Assembly (NCBI RefSeq): GCF_041261205.1
Contig: NZ_JBGCCH010000002.1
Coordinates: forward strand, 620,001 to 684,000
Source: Catenulispora sp. MAP5-51
Lineage (GTDB): Bacteria > Actinomycetota > Actinomycetes > Streptomycetales > Catenulisporaceae
Direction: 5' to 3'
Length of the DNA: 64,000 nucleotides
Numbering within the stretch: position 1 is the first letter of the stretch; each line of letters starts with the position of its first letter. Position numbers and translations under genes: made by a program. Under the pieces are notes generated by a model. The model made no database searches, was not told the origin of the DNA, and was given only the letters and a program-made list of their open reading frames with translations. Of the stretch, positions 33,050 to 42,119 are shown in pieces.

Positions 33050-33463
33050 ATGAGTCAGGCCACGGTTCCACGCGGAACAGCGTCCCGGACACCGCACCAC
33101 GCGGTCTTCGCCGGCGTACTGCTGATGATCTCGGGCATCATGAACGTCTTCCAGGGGATCACCGCTATCGCCAACGACGACGTGTACCGGCAGATCGGCA
33201 ACTACACGTTCAAGTTCTCCACCACCTCGTGGGGCTGGATCCACCTGGTCCTCGGCGTCCTGGTCGCGATCGTCGGCTGGGGTGCCTACACCGGCGCCAC
33301 GTGGGCCAAGGTCATCGGTGTCGCCATCGTCGGGATAGCGATGATCGTCAACTTCATGTGGCTGCCCTACCAGACCTGGTGGGCGCTGGCCCTCATCGCG
33401 ATCGACGGCTTCGCCCTGTGGTCGCTGATCGGCGGCAGCGACGAGCCGGTCGCCAGAACCTGA
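33050..33463 (+). CDS. DUF7144-type small membrane protein
   Basis: 137 residues from the ATG at 33050 (GGAG nine bases upstream; earlier in-frame starts lack one). Four membrane helices: FAGVLLMISGIMNVFQGITA, a helix around GWIHLVLGVLVAIVGWGAY, then IGVAIVGIAMIVNFMWLPY and WWALALIAIDGFALW. The conserved layout (F-x-G-x-L-(L/M)-x-(I/L)-x-G-x-x-N, then W-x-H-L, then the PYxPxWA-like PYQTWWAL) is that of a widespread actinobacterial four-helix family. No role is known. Confidence 0.82.
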   Translation: MSQATVPRGTASRTPHHAVFAGVLLMISGIMNVFQGITAIANDDVYRQIGNYTFKFSTTSWGWIHLVLGVLVAIVGWGAYTGATWAKVIGVAIVGIAMIVNFMWLPYQTWWALALIAIDGFALWSLIGGSDEPVART

Positions 33464-33474
33464 GAACGCCGCGC

Positions 33475-34881
33475 GTGCCATCCCATCGGGCCGGACAGGA
33501 GCAAGCAGGCCCGGCACGGCGAGCGCGGCAGGCACGGCACGCACGCCGAGCGCGCTGGCTGGCCCGCGCAGCGCTCGCCCTCGTCCTGGCCGCGGTCGGG
33601 CTCCTGATCGCGGCGACCGATCTGGGCGGCGCCATCGTGGCCGTCCTGATCGCGGTCGCCGCGCTGGCGCTGGCCGCGGTCGGGAGCTGGTGGGCCCTGA
33701 CTCACCACGGCGCTGCCCGGGCCGCAGGGGTCCTGGTCGCGATCGGCGCGCTGGTCGGCATGGTCCTGCTCTACGCCAACTCGACAGTCCGCTGGCTCAT
33801 CGCCCTCGGCGCCGCGGTGGCCTGGGCCGCGGCCATTGCCTGCGGCCGCGCGGCGCTGCGCGCCGACCGGGCCGAGCAGGGCGCGCCGGTGCTGCGCACC
33901 CCCGCGCCGCGCCGTCCGGTCCTGATCATGAATCCGGCCTCCGGCGGCGGCAAGGTCGAGCAGTTCGACCTTGTCCGCAAGGCCGAGGCTCTGGGCTGCC
34001 GGGTGATCCTGCTGGACCCGGCACACCACCAGGACGTCGCCGCACTCGCCCGGCAGGCCCTCGCCGACGGCGCGGACCTGCTCGGCGTGGCCGGCGGGGA
34101 CGGCACGCAGGCCCTGGTCGCCGGGGTGGCCGCCGAGCACGGCGTGCCGTTCCTGGTGATCTCGGCCGGCACCCGCAACCACTTCGCCATGGACCTCGGC
34201 CTGGACCGCGACGATCCGAGCCGCTGCCTGCTGGCGCTCACCGACGGCGTCGAACTGCGGGTCGACCTCGGGGAGGTGGCGGGGCGGACGTTCGTGAACA
34301 ACGCCTCCTTCGGCGTCTACGCCGAGATCGTGCAGCGCCCCGAGTACCGGGACGCGAAGGCCTCCACCACGCTCGATCAGCTCCCGGACCTGCTGACCGG
34401 CTACGCCGGGGCCCGTCTGACAGCACACATCGACGGGACGGTCCTGGCCGGTCCGCAGGCGGTGCTGGTGAGCTGCAACCCCTACGACACAGGCTGGTAC
34501 GGCGCGGGCCGCCGGCCGCGCATGGACACCGGAAAGCTGGGCGTCATAGGCCTGACGGTGCGCGGCGCGGCGCAGGCGGCGGATCTGGCCCTGCGCGGCG
34601 AGCAGTCCGGCGCGCTCACCACGATGACCGCCGACGAGGTGGTCGTCACGGCCGACACGGACACGGTCCAGGCCGGGGTGGACGGCGAGGCGCTCACCCT
34701 CCCGACCCCGGTCCGCTGCCGCATCCTCCCCGGAGCCCTGCGGGTCCGGGTTCCACGGGAGCGCCCCGGCGTCCCGGAGGCGCGGCGGTCGGTCGACTGG
34801 CGCCGGCTCGGCGTGCTCGCGCTGGCCCTTCCCGGGAAGTCGACAGAAGCGAAGTCGACAGAAGCGGCGGTGGAACGATGA
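33475..34881 (+). CDS. Diacylglycerol/sphingosine-type lipid kinase with N-terminal membrane region
   Basis: 468 residues from the only sensible start, a GTG at 33475. Four helices span about 20-120. A catalytic domain of the DAGK family follows: MNPASGGGK (about 153-161) and LGVAGGDGTQALVAG (about 205), with the nucleotide-binding GGDGT. Then come ISAGTRNHFAMDLGL (the GTxND-like substrate loop, here GTRNHF) and NNASFGVYAEIV. It should phosphorylate a lipid at the membrane. It overlaps the PAP2 phosphatase gene by four bases (ATGA), so kinase and phosphatase are co-produced. Confidence 0.88.
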   Translation: MPSHRAGQEQAGPARRARQARHARRARWLARAALALVLAAVGLLIAATDLGGAIVAVLIAVAALALAAVGSWWALTHHGAARAAGVLVAIGALVGMVLLYANSTVRWLIALGAAVAWAAAIACGRAALRADRAEQGAPVLRTPAPRRPVLIMNPASGGGKVEQFDLVRKAEALGCRVILLDPAHHQDVAALARQALADGADLLGVAGGDGTQALVAGVAAEHGVPFLVISAGTRNHFAMDLGLDRDDPSRCLLALTDGVELRVDLGEVAGRTFVNNASFGVYAEIVQRPEYRDAKASTTLDQLPDLLTGYAGARLTAHIDGTVLAGPQAVLVSCNPYDTGWYGAGRRPRMDTGKLGVIGLTVRGAAQAADLALRGEQSGALTTMTADEVVVTADTDTVQAGVDGEALTLPTPVRCRILPGALRVRVPRERPGVPEARRSVDWRRLGVLALALPGKSTEAKSTEAAVER

Positions 34882-35492
34882 CTCAGCGAATCCGCACCGT
34901 GGCCGACGCCGCCCGCACCGGAGCCGCGTCGGCGGACGCCGCCCTGTACGCGGCTGTCGCGCGCAGCACCGGCAGCAGCAGGCTGGACGAGGCACTCTCC
35001 CGGCTTTCGAACGCGGCGGACCATTCCAAGATCTCCCTGGCGATCGCGGCACTTCTCGCGACGCGGTCCGGGGCAACGCGCCGCGGCGCCGTCAGGGGGC
35101 TGGCAGCCATCGGCCTCACCTCGGCGAGCGCCAACCTGCTCGGCAAGCGGCTGTTCAGCCGGCGCCGGCCGGACTGGGACATGATCGGGGTCCCGCTGCG
35201 GCGCAGGGTCCGGATGCCCGCCTCGACGGCTTTCCCCTCGGGGCATTCCGCGTCCGCTGCGGCGTTCGCGGTGGCGGTGAGCTCCGAGGTTCCCGCGGCC
35301 GCCCTGCCGTTGGGAGCCCTCGCCGCCGCCGTCGGGTATTCGCGGGTGCACACCGGCGTGCACTATCCGGGCGACGTCCTGGCCGGCTTCGCGCTCGGGG
35401 CCGCCTGTGCCGCTGCCGTGATCGCGGCCGACCGTCGCCGAACAAGACCTTCGGCCGGCGTCAGTGCAGGTGAAGCAGCACCAGGTTCTTGA
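34878..35492 (+). CDS. PAP2-family lipid phosphatase
   Basis: 204 residues with the three PAP2 motifs: KRLFSRRRPDWD (K-x6-RP), PSGHSASAAAF (PSGH with the catalytic His), and SRVHTGVHYPGDVLAG (SR-x5-H-x3-D). It should remove phosphate from a phosphatidate or polyprenyl phosphate at the membrane. It starts inside the stop of the lipid-kinase gene. The pair recalls kinase-PAP2 fusions that remodel lipids. Its last 32 bases overlap the end of the convergent gene at 35461. Confidence 0.92.
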   Translation: MTQRIRTVADAARTGAASADAALYAAVARSTGSSRLDEALSRLSNAADHSKISLAIAALLATRSGATRRGAVRGLAAIGLTSASANLLGKRLFSRRRPDWDMIGVPLRRRVRMPASTAFPSGHSASAAAFAVAVSSEVPAAALPLGALAAAVGYSRVHTGVHYPGDVLAGFALGAACAAAVIAADRRRTRPSAGVSAGEAAPGS

Positions 35493-36030
35493 GCAGCACC
35501 ATGACGACCCCGAGGGCCACGGCGGTGGCCGTCGCCCCGGCCAGGCGCCAGCCGGTCAGGTGCGCCGCGCGGGCCGCCGCCCAGCTGTGCGCCCCCAGCA
35601 GGAGCACCACGGCCGCGAGCCCGATGTTCGCGGCGGTCAGCGACGAGGCCCCGGCCAGGCGGGCCACGACCGCGGCGGCCAGCGGCAGGAACGAGGCCGT
35701 GACCATGGGCCAGGTCTCGGCGAGCGCGTGCCCGATGCGGGGCAGGGACGGCAGGCGTCCGTCCTCGATCTGTTCGCCGAGCAGATCGGCGTATTCCTCG
35801 GCCAGCCAGTAGACCACCAGGGTGACGACGACCGCGACCACGAGCGACGCGGTCGACAGCCCGGAGGTCGCGGCGAAGATCGCCGCGGTGACGATGGCCC
35901 CGTAGATGCCGGCGGCCCGGCGGCGGCCGACGTCGTAGGCCGGGCCGCGGGGTTGCTCGGACGCGCTGCCGGCCGCGCCGCCGGTCACGCCGTCGTCCGC
36001 CGCGCTCTCGCCGCGTTCCAGGTCAGACAT
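35461..36030 (-). CDS. Unknown multipass membrane protein, coupled to a SulP permease
   Basis: 189 residues. A soluble acidic N-terminus (about 1-38) is followed by helices at about 42-76, a polar stretch with EEYADLLGEQIEDG, helices at 108-128 and 132-150, and a last one at 160-182. No family is certain. It starts inside the last eight bases of the SulP gene, so the two are co-translated. It overlaps the convergent PAP2 gene by 32 bases at its 3' end. Confidence 0.7.
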   Translation of the reverse strand: MSDLERGESAADDGVTGGAAGSASEQPRGPAYDVGRRRAAGIYGAIVTAAIFAATSGLSTASLVVAVVVTLVVYWLAEEYADLLGEQIEDGRLPSLPRIGHALAETWPMVTASFLPLAAAVVARLAGASSLTAANIGLAAVVLLLGAHSWAAARAAHLTGWRLAGATATAVALGVVMVLLKNLVLLHLH

Positions 36031-37732
36031 CGCCCTCTCCCGGGGTTCGGTGGTCCGGCGCGCCGGCCCGGAAGGCGTCCTCGGCGGCGTGGACGCTCGG
36101 GTAGAAGCGGCTCGCCGGGATCGCCTGGTCCTCGTACTGTTCGATCTTGCGCCGGACCGGGTCCTGAAGCTCGGCGAACACCAACGCGATCCCCCGCTCC
36201 TGGAGGTCCTCGGTGAGCTTCATGAGCATGTCGCAGGCGGTGACGTCGACATCGGTCACCGACTCGGCGGCGACCAGGATCCACCGGGTCCCCGGGCTCC
36301 GGGACAGTCGGACGACCCGCTTGCGGAACGTCTTGGCGTTGGCGAAGATCAGCGGTGCCGCGAAGCGGTAGACCACCAGGCCCGGGACTCGCTGAGCGGT
36401 CGGGTGGGTCTCCAGGTCGTAGTAGCCGCGCAGCCCGCTGATCCGCCCGAGCTCGGCCTCATAGGGCTGCCACGCGTGGCGGAAGACATTGAGGATCGAC
36501 AGGAGCACCGCGATCGCGATGCCGGGCAGCACCCCGAGCAGCGCCACGCCGAGGAACGCCGCGGCCGAGAGCAGGAACTCGGTCCGCCGCTGGTGCCAGA
36601 GCCGGACCGTGCCCGGGACGTCGGCCAGCGACAGCGAGGCGCAGATGACCACGGCGGCCAGCGCGGGCTGGGGCAGGTTCCGCAGCAGGCCCGGGACCAG
36701 CACGATCATCAAGGTGATGAGTACCGCGCCGACCACACCGGTCAGCTGGCTGCGCGCGCCGGACCGCTCGGCCACGGCGGTGCGGGAGCCGCTGGTGCTG
36801 ACCGGGAAGCCTTGGAAGAACCCTGCGGCCAGGTTCGCCGCCCCGATGCCGACCATCTCCTTGCCGCCGTCGATCTCCTGGCCGGTGCGCTCGGCGAAGG
36901 CCGAGGCGGTGGAGATGGTGTCGGCCAGCGAGACCAGCGCGATGCCGGCGGCGGCGCCGACCAGCGGGCCGATGTCCGACCAGCGCACGTCCGGCAGCGT
37001 CAGCGGCGGGAAGCCGCGCGGCAGGTCGCCGACCAGGTCGACGCCGTGCGCGGCGAGGTCGAACACCGAGGTGGCGGCGACGGCTGCCAGGACCATGATC
37101 AGGACCGCCGGGAGCTTGGGCAGCCAGCGTTGCAGCACCAGGATGAGGATCACCCCGGCGATCCCGACGGCGGCGGCCGCGGCGACCGCCTCGCCGCGCG
37201 CGAGCCCCCGGACGAAGGCGTGGATCTCGCGGATCAGGCCCTCGGCGCTCACCTTGAAGCCGAACAGCTTGGGCAGCTGCCCGACCAGGATGGTCAGCGC
37301 CAGGCCGTTCAGGTAGCCCATGATCGTGGGCTTGGACAGCAGGTCCGCCACGAAGCCCAGGCGGGCCGCCGCGCCGCCGATCATCAGCACCGCCACCAGG
37401 AGGGCCAGCATCGAGGCCAGGGCGACCGCGCGGGCGCTGTCCTGGCCGGCGGCGGCCAGCGGGAGGACGGCGGCGGCGATCATCGGCCCCAGGGAGGAGT
37501 CCGGGCCCAGGACCAGGATCCGGCTCGGGCCGAACAGCGCGTAGGCGAGCAGGCAGGTGATCGAGGTGTACAGGCCGGTGATGGGCGGCAGGCCGGCCAG
37601 TTCGGCGTACGCCATGCCCTGCGGCACGAGCAGGGTGCTCAGCACCACGCCGGCCACGATGTCCTTGACCACCCAGCCCCGCTGGTAGGACGCCGCCGCT
37701 TGCAGGCCGGGTACCGAGCGCCAGAAGGACAC
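36023..37732 (-). CDS. SulP family anion permease with STAS domain
   Basis: 569 residues. It opens WVVKDIVAGVVLSTLLVPQG and then MAYAELAGLPPITGLYTS, the SulP signature. About 12 membrane helices extend to residue 410, including STSGSRTAVAERSGARSQLTG. A C-terminal STAS domain (about 435-555: VVYRFAAPLIFANAKTFRKR, ILVAAESVTDVDVTACDML) follows. These permeases carry sulfate, bicarbonate or other anions with a proton or sodium ion. Selectivity cannot be read. It is followed with an eight-base overlap by a small membrane protein gene. Confidence 0.93.
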   Translation of the reverse strand: MSFWRSVPGLQAAASYQRGWVVKDIVAGVVLSTLLVPQGMAYAELAGLPPITGLYTSITCLLAYALFGPSRILVLGPDSSLGPMIAAAVLPLAAAGQDSARAVALASMLALLVAVLMIGGAAARLGFVADLLSKPTIMGYLNGLALTILVGQLPKLFGFKVSAEGLIREIHAFVRGLARGEAVAAAAAVGIAGVILILVLQRWLPKLPAVLIMVLAAVAATSVFDLAAHGVDLVGDLPRGFPPLTLPDVRWSDIGPLVGAAAGIALVSLADTISTASAFAERTGQEIDGGKEMVGIGAANLAAGFFQGFPVSTSGSRTAVAERSGARSQLTGVVGAVLITLMIVLVPGLLRNLPQPALAAVVICASLSLADVPGTVRLWHQRRTEFLLSAAAFLGVALLGVLPGIAIAVLLSILNVFRHAWQPYEAELGRISGLRGYYDLETHPTAQRVPGLVVYRFAAPLIFANAKTFRKRVVRLSRSPGTRWILVAAESVTDVDVTACDMLMKLTEDLQERGIALVFAELQDPVRRKIEQYEDQAIPASRFYPSVHAAEDAFRAGAPDHRTPGEGDV

Positions 37733-37901
37733 AGCGCCTCCAGCCTCCGTGCCGCGAGCCGATGAGCCGATCCCCGCCAGTGTGGGTCAAGTCGACCACG
37801 GGCCCTTTCGCGCTGCCAGCCGGCGGGCCGTTCGGCTCACGCCCGGGTGTTGAGGGCGCACCGCAGTGTCATGATCTTCTTGGCGAGTGGTGGAGGTGAC
37901 C

Positions 37902-38537
37902 ATGCCGTGGGATGCCATACCGCCGGCGCTGGCCGCGGCGTTCTCACCGACGACGCTGCTGATCGTCGCCGGACTGCTGTCCCGGGCGCGGCCGCTGAAA
38001 CTCGCGTTCACCTTCCTGGCCGCCGCGGGCACGGTCACCGCCGCGGTGGGCTTCGCGGTCGTTGGGGCGCTGGACGCCACCGGGTTGGACGACAAGCGCC
38101 TGCACCCGACCGCGCCGCCCACGCTGGATCTGGCCCTCGGCGGCGCGGCCCTGTTGTTCGCGGTGTTCGTCGCGCGCCGTACTCCGCACAAGGTGAAGGT
38201 CCGCCGGGGCGACACCCGCCTGACGACCGCGATGGTCCTCGGACTGGCGATGGGCTCGCCGTCGCCCCTCTACCTGCTGTCGCTGCACACGGTGGCCCAG
38301 TCGGACATGGCCACGGCGGCCAAGTACCTCGTAGTGATCCCGCTCGCGGCCATCGTCATGCTCATGGCGGAGATCCCGATCATCACCTATCTGGTCGCCC
38401 CCGAGACCACCGCCGCCCGGCTCGCGGCGGCGAACGCCTGGCTCGCCCGCCACGGCCAGGAGATCCTCGTCATCGCCTCGACGGTGGTGGGCTGCTACTT
38501 CGTCGTCAAGGGCATCGTCGGGCTGCTCCAGGCTTAG
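37902..38537 (+). CDS. GAP-family membrane protein (Sap/sulfolipid-addressing type)
   Basis: 211 residues from the ATG at 37902, which has GGAGGTGACC just before it. Six membrane helices (about 5-25, 35-58, 78-95, 115-135, 145-170, 190-210). The conserved FSPTTLLIVAGLLSRARPL and TTAMVLGLAMGSPSPLYL repeats fit the GAP/Sap family, whose mycobacterial members help to move glycolipids. The two halves look like an inverted duplication, as in LysE-type exporters. The substrate here is unknown. Confidence 0.85.
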   Translation: MPWDAIPPALAAAFSPTTLLIVAGLLSRARPLKLAFTFLAAAGTVTAAVGFAVVGALDATGLDDKRLHPTAPPTLDLALGGAALLFAVFVARRTPHKVKVRRGDTRLTTAMVLGLAMGSPSPLYLLSLHTVAQSDMATAAKYLVVIPLAAIVMLMAEIPIITYLVAPETTAARLAAANAWLARHGQEILVIASTVVGCYFVVKGIVGLLQA

Positions 38538-38596
38538 AGGTGGCTTAGCGGGCGCGCGGACATGCCGGACCGGGAGCGCGGACGCAGAGTGGAACC

Positions 38597-38878
38597 ATGA
38601 CGAATTCCGAGATGACAGGGCTGCCCTTTCAGACCGGCATGATCAGGGCCGGCGCCGCGCTCATCGGCGGCGGACTGATGATCGCCACCGCCGGCATGGG
38701 GATCACGGCGATCGCCGTGACCCGCGGCGTGGCAGCCTGGGCCCGGCGGCGGGAGGTCTCCCCAGGTGCCCTGGCGGCCGGCAAGTTCGACCAGGTCAGG
38801 CACGCGACGCTCGCCGGCGCGCACGCCTGGCGCGAGCACGCGGACTCGGCGAACGGTCACCGCGCGCACGCCCGCTAG
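38597..38878 (+). CDS. Small single-helix membrane protein
   Basis: 93 residues. One long hydrophobic segment (AGAALIGGGLMIATAGMGITA, about 18-44), then a basic WARRREVSPGALAAGKFDQV and an Ala/His-rich end. No signal cleavage site is obvious. No family recognised. It is rightward like its neighbours and is followed by a strong hairpin. Confidence 0.6.
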   Translation: MTNSEMTGLPFQTGMIRAGAALIGGGLMIATAGMGITAIAVTRGVAAWARRREVSPGALAAGKFDQVRHATLAGAHAWREHADSANGHRAHAR

Positions 38879-38892
38879 GCGGCCGTCATCCG

Positions 38893-38929
38893 GCTGTCGG
38901 CCGACGGGGTCACCCGGTCGGCCGACAGC
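38893..38929. terminator. Strong hairpin after the small membrane protein gene
   Basis: GCTGTCGGCCGAC - 11 nt - GTCGGCCGACAGC, a perfect 13-bp stem starting 15 bases after the stop codon. It has no T-run, which is common for actinomycete terminators. Confidence 0.75.
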
Positions 38930-39031
38930 TCATGCGCCGCTGCCTGCCCGGTCGGCGGCGGATACTCCATTCGGGGAGTCCGAACACCTCCAGAGAATGT
39001 GTTCGAAGGTCCCCGGGTGGACGATGGGGTT

Positions 39032-39580
39032 ATGGCCACGCATACGGCCGACCTGCGGATTCAGCGCAGAAGGGTCGAGCACATCCAGCGGCTGACGGCC
39101 GAGATAGCCGATCGGCAGCAGATCGTGGCGCACCTGATGGTCACGGTCTTCAGAGCCTGCTACTACTTCTTCACGCTCGCCTGCCTCTTCGCGGGCCTCG
39201 TGGGCCTCATCAGGGGCAAGCACGGCGTCGGTCTCACCTGGGGCGCCGCCGGCATCGTCCTGGTTCTGCTGCTGGTCGGGTTCAAGGTCGCCAAGAAGAT
39301 CGGGAGCCGGGTCATCCGCGAGCTCCGCAAGGAGCTGGCGAGGGACCGCCCCGTCGAGGACGCCGAGACGGTTCCCGTCGCGGAACCTGTCGCGGAACCC
39401 GTCGTCGAGCCCGCCACAGCGCCCATCGCGGCGGCCACCGCGGAGCCCGCCAAGCCAGTCGGGAAGCCCATTGCGGAGCCCGTCATAGAGCCGGCCATGA
39501 CGATGGCCGCGAACGAGGCCGCCGGTGCCCTCCCGGCCGGAGCGCAGCCGGGCGACCCCGGAACCCCGCCGCTGCCCTGA
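39032..39580 (+). CDS. Membrane protein with Pro-Val-Ala-Glu repeat tail
   Basis: 182 residues from the ATG at 39032. The N-terminal 40 residues are a charged helix (RIQRRRVEHIQRLTAEIADR). Two membrane helices follow at about 45-67 and 75-95. After a basic stretch comes a low-complexity tail (about 112-182) of repeated (V/I)AEP(V) units, which looks extended. The N-terminal part is like two-helix YiaA-type small proteins, including the VVAKKIGS-like loop. Function unknown. Confidence 0.65.
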   Translation: MATHTADLRIQRRRVEHIQRLTAEIADRQQIVAHLMVTVFRACYYFFTLACLFAGLVGLIRGKHGVGLTWGAAGIVLVLLLVGFKVAKKIGSRVIRELRKELARDRPVEDAETVPVAEPVAEPVVEPATAPIAAATAEPAKPVGKPIAEPVIEPAMTMAANEAAGALPAGAQPGDPGTPPLP

Positions 39581-39643
39581 TTCTCGACGCGCTTCGGCAT
39601 ACAGGCGTCGGCACCTCTGTACGCCGAATGGCTGTCCATCCAC

Positions 39644-40600
39644 ATGCCGCACCGGGGCTCCGGGCACGAGTCGGAGGTGACGGATCCGGGGCCCAGGTCA
39701 TCACAGCCCGGGCCATCAGAGCCCGGGCCGTCACAGCCGCCCGGCAACGGCCCGCTCGGCCGGTTCCGCGTCCGGCTCATGCGCCTGGCGGAGAGGACGC
39801 GGGCGATCCCGTTCGTCGGGAAGCTCACCGTCCAGCTGGTCCACGTCAACGTCCTCGACACCGCCACCCGCCTGGCCGCCCAGACCTTCCTGACCGGCAT
39901 CCCGGTCCTGTTCGTGCTGGCCGCCTTCGCACCGGCCGCGGTGCGCGACAACCTCGTGGACTCGCTGCGCTCCATCCTCGGCCTGGGCTCCCGGCCGCTC
40001 GCCGAGATCAGGGGGACGCTCCAGGCCGGCCATGACACCGAGGTGGAGACCTTCGGCGGGATCGGGGTCGTGGTGACCCTGCTGTCGGCGACCGCGTGCT
40101 CCCGGGTGCTCCAGCGGCTGTGCGAGCGGTCCTGGCACCTGCCGCCCGCGGCGGCGCGGCTGGCCGCGTGGCGGTGGGTGGCCTGGCTGGTGGTGTGGCT
40201 GGCCGTGCTCGTGTTCCAGGGGAAGGTGCGGGAGGGCTTCGGCGTCGGGCAGGGTCTGGGGCTGCCCATGGCCCTGGCCACCGCCTGCCTGATGTGGTGG
40301 TGGACGCAGTACCTGCTGCTGGCCGGCCGCATGCCGTGGCTGCCGCTGCTGCCCGGCGCGGTCCTCACCGGGGTCGCGATGACGGCGCTGGCGGGCGCGG
40401 CGAAGATCTACGTGCCGAACTCGCTGGACCGCAGCATCAGCCAGTTCGGGCCGCTGGGGCTGGTCTTCACGTTGTTCTCGTGGCTGATCGTGCTCTTCAC
40501 GGCGGCGACCGTGTGCGTGGCCACCGGATACGTGATCGCCCACGAGCCGGCCGTGGCCCGGCTGCTGAAGACGCCGCCCGCGCCGGACTCGACCGACTGA
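39644..40600 (+). CDS. YihY/BrkB family membrane protein
   Basis: 318 residues. A Pro-rich N-terminus (1-40) is followed by DTATRLAAQTFLTGIPVLFV, the first BrkB helix, and five more helices. The conserved WRWVAWLVVWLAVLV-like helix and the FGPLGLVFTLFSWLIVLFTA helix with its late aromatic/Gly pattern are present. This family was once called RNase BN by error; it consists of integral membrane proteins of unclear role. It is isolated and converges on the gene at 40615. Confidence 0.85.
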   Translation: MPHRGSGHESEVTDPGPRSSQPGPSEPGPSQPPGNGPLGRFRVRLMRLAERTRAIPFVGKLTVQLVHVNVLDTATRLAAQTFLTGIPVLFVLAAFAPAAVRDNLVDSLRSILGLGSRPLAEIRGTLQAGHDTEVETFGGIGVVVTLLSATACSRVLQRLCERSWHLPPAAARLAAWRWVAWLVVWLAVLVFQGKVREGFGVGQGLGLPMALATACLMWWWTQYLLLAGRMPWLPLLPGAVLTGVAMTALAGAAKIYVPNSLDRSISQFGPLGLVFTLFSWLIVLFTAATVCVATGYVIAHEPAVARLLKTPPAPDSTD

Positions 40601-40614
40601 TCAGGCCGGAATGA

Positions 40615-41976
40615 TCACGCCGGCCGGGGACCGGCCGCGTCGACCGCGGTCTCGTCACGATGCACCAGACCGGGCCCCGGGGCGAAGAACTCGCGGATGG
40701 CGAACGCGATGACGATGGCGAAGGCGAACCAGAACACCACCAGGCCGGTCGGGTGGTTCCAGAGCACGAAGATCACCGACGCGATCAGCAGGATCGCGAT
40801 GCCGATCCAGCGCTTGTAGCGGGCCGTGAACCGGTCGACGGGGCCGGCGTGGAACCCGGCCGAGTCGGCGACGGCGCGCATGGCGCCGATCCCGCTGCTG
40901 CACGCCGCGCGGATCCACACCGCCAGGGAGGTCGGCCCGTTCAGGAACGCGCCGAGCGCGACCAGGACGGCCAGGGCCCCGACCATCCGCGTGGTGATCC
41001 GCAGGAACTTGATCAGCGCGTCGTAGACGGCCCCGGCGGCGCCGGCGTTGACGTCCGGCGGGAGCTGGTCGAGGAAGAAGGACCGGAAGACCGCCAGCGC
41101 GATGCCCAGCACCAGCATCGCCACCGCGAACCCGATGGCCGTGCCGATCAGCGCCCGGCGGCGGTTGTGGGCCAGGTAGACGCCGATGGCCGCGATCACG
41201 ACCGTGATGATCGGCATCCAGTTGCCGACGATCTGCAGCAGCCGGAAGTAGTTCTTGAGCTTGTTCAGGCTCGACGACTTGTAGACGGTGAAGGTCGTGT
41301 TCACCGTCGGGATCTTGCTGGCCGCCGGGAAGCCCTGGGCCACCAGTTGGTCCTTCACCTGCGCCACGGCCGGCCCGATATCGATCTGCACCTCGTCGTT
41401 GTTCAGCTTGATCGCGCCGCCGCCCTTGCCGGTCAGGGCTTTCACGAACGCGGTGTGGGCCGTGCGCAGCGCGTTGGTCCAGACGGTGGCGAACTGGTCG
41501 CTGCTGACGACCTTGTCCACGACCGTGCCGACCACGCTCTTCAGGCCGCTCTCGATGGGCCCGTTCAGCTTCGAGATCAGGGTGGCCGTCGCCGGCGGCA
41601 GGCTGCTGCTGCTGACGGCCTGCTGGAGGTCCTTGACCACCGCGTTGATGTCGACCTGGTCCAGCACGAGGTTGGTGATCCGGTTCTCCACGCCGGCCTG
41701 CACGTCCGGGTTCTTCGCCAGCGGGCTGAGAGTCGCGACGAACCGGTCGGTGTCGGTGATCGTGTCGGCCGCCCAGACCGACACCACCGACAGCAGGGCC
41801 AGGATGGAAGCCAGGATGATCAACAGGGTCGCGAAGAACGTGCGGACCCGGTGGTGCTCCCGCTTACCCTCCCTAGCGGCGGCCTCGGCCTCCAGTTGGG
41901 TGATGCGCCGGCGGAGTTCGGCGACCTCCTCGTCGCCGGGCTGGGGCGCGGCCGGATCGGAACCCGTGGCGGACAT
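40615..41976 (-). CDS. Membrane protein with N-terminal coiled coil
   Basis: 453 residues from the ATG at 41976 (GGGAG six bases upstream). A short coiled coil (VAELRRRITQLEAEAAAREG) precedes a membrane helix (FFATLLIILASILALLSVVS, about 50-70). A large extracytoplasmic helical domain (about 72-255) contains DTDRFVATLSPLAKNPDVQ and the LVLDQVDI stretch. Three or four helices follow (about 265-430). This layout is common among actinobacterial integral membrane proteins of unknown function. It is preceded by a 116-bp gap shared with no clear operator. Confidence 0.75.
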   Translation of the reverse strand: MSATGSDPAAPQPGDEEVAELRRRITQLEAEAAAREGKREHHRVRTFFATLLIILASILALLSVVSVWAADTITDTDRFVATLSPLAKNPDVQAGVENRITNLVLDQVDINAVVKDLQQAVSSSSLPPATATLISKLNGPIESGLKSVVGTVVDKVVSSDQFATVWTNALRTAHTAFVKALTGKGGGAIKLNNDEVQIDIGPAVAQVKDQLVAQGFPAASKIPTVNTTFTVYKSSSLNKLKNYFRLLQIVGNWMPIITVVIAAIGVYLAHNRRRALIGTAIGFAVAMLVLGIALAVFRSFFLDQLPPDVNAGAAGAVYDALIKFLRITTRMVGALAVLVALGAFLNGPTSLAVWIRAACSSGIGAMRAVADSAGFHAGPVDRFTARYKRWIGIAILLIASVIFVLWNHPTGLVVFWFAFAIVIAFAIREFFAPGPGLVHRDETAVDAAGPRPA

Positions 41977-42119
41977 ACTGCGCTCCCATCCCTGGGCGGA
42001 CACCTGCGACAGCCGAAAGGCCGGCGCAAGTGCCGTGCCTCACACCAAGGAAAGCCAGCAGGCAGGGATACCGCGAGCGGTGCTACACCGGCAGGGTGAC
42101 GGTGAGCGTGGCGGTCCGA

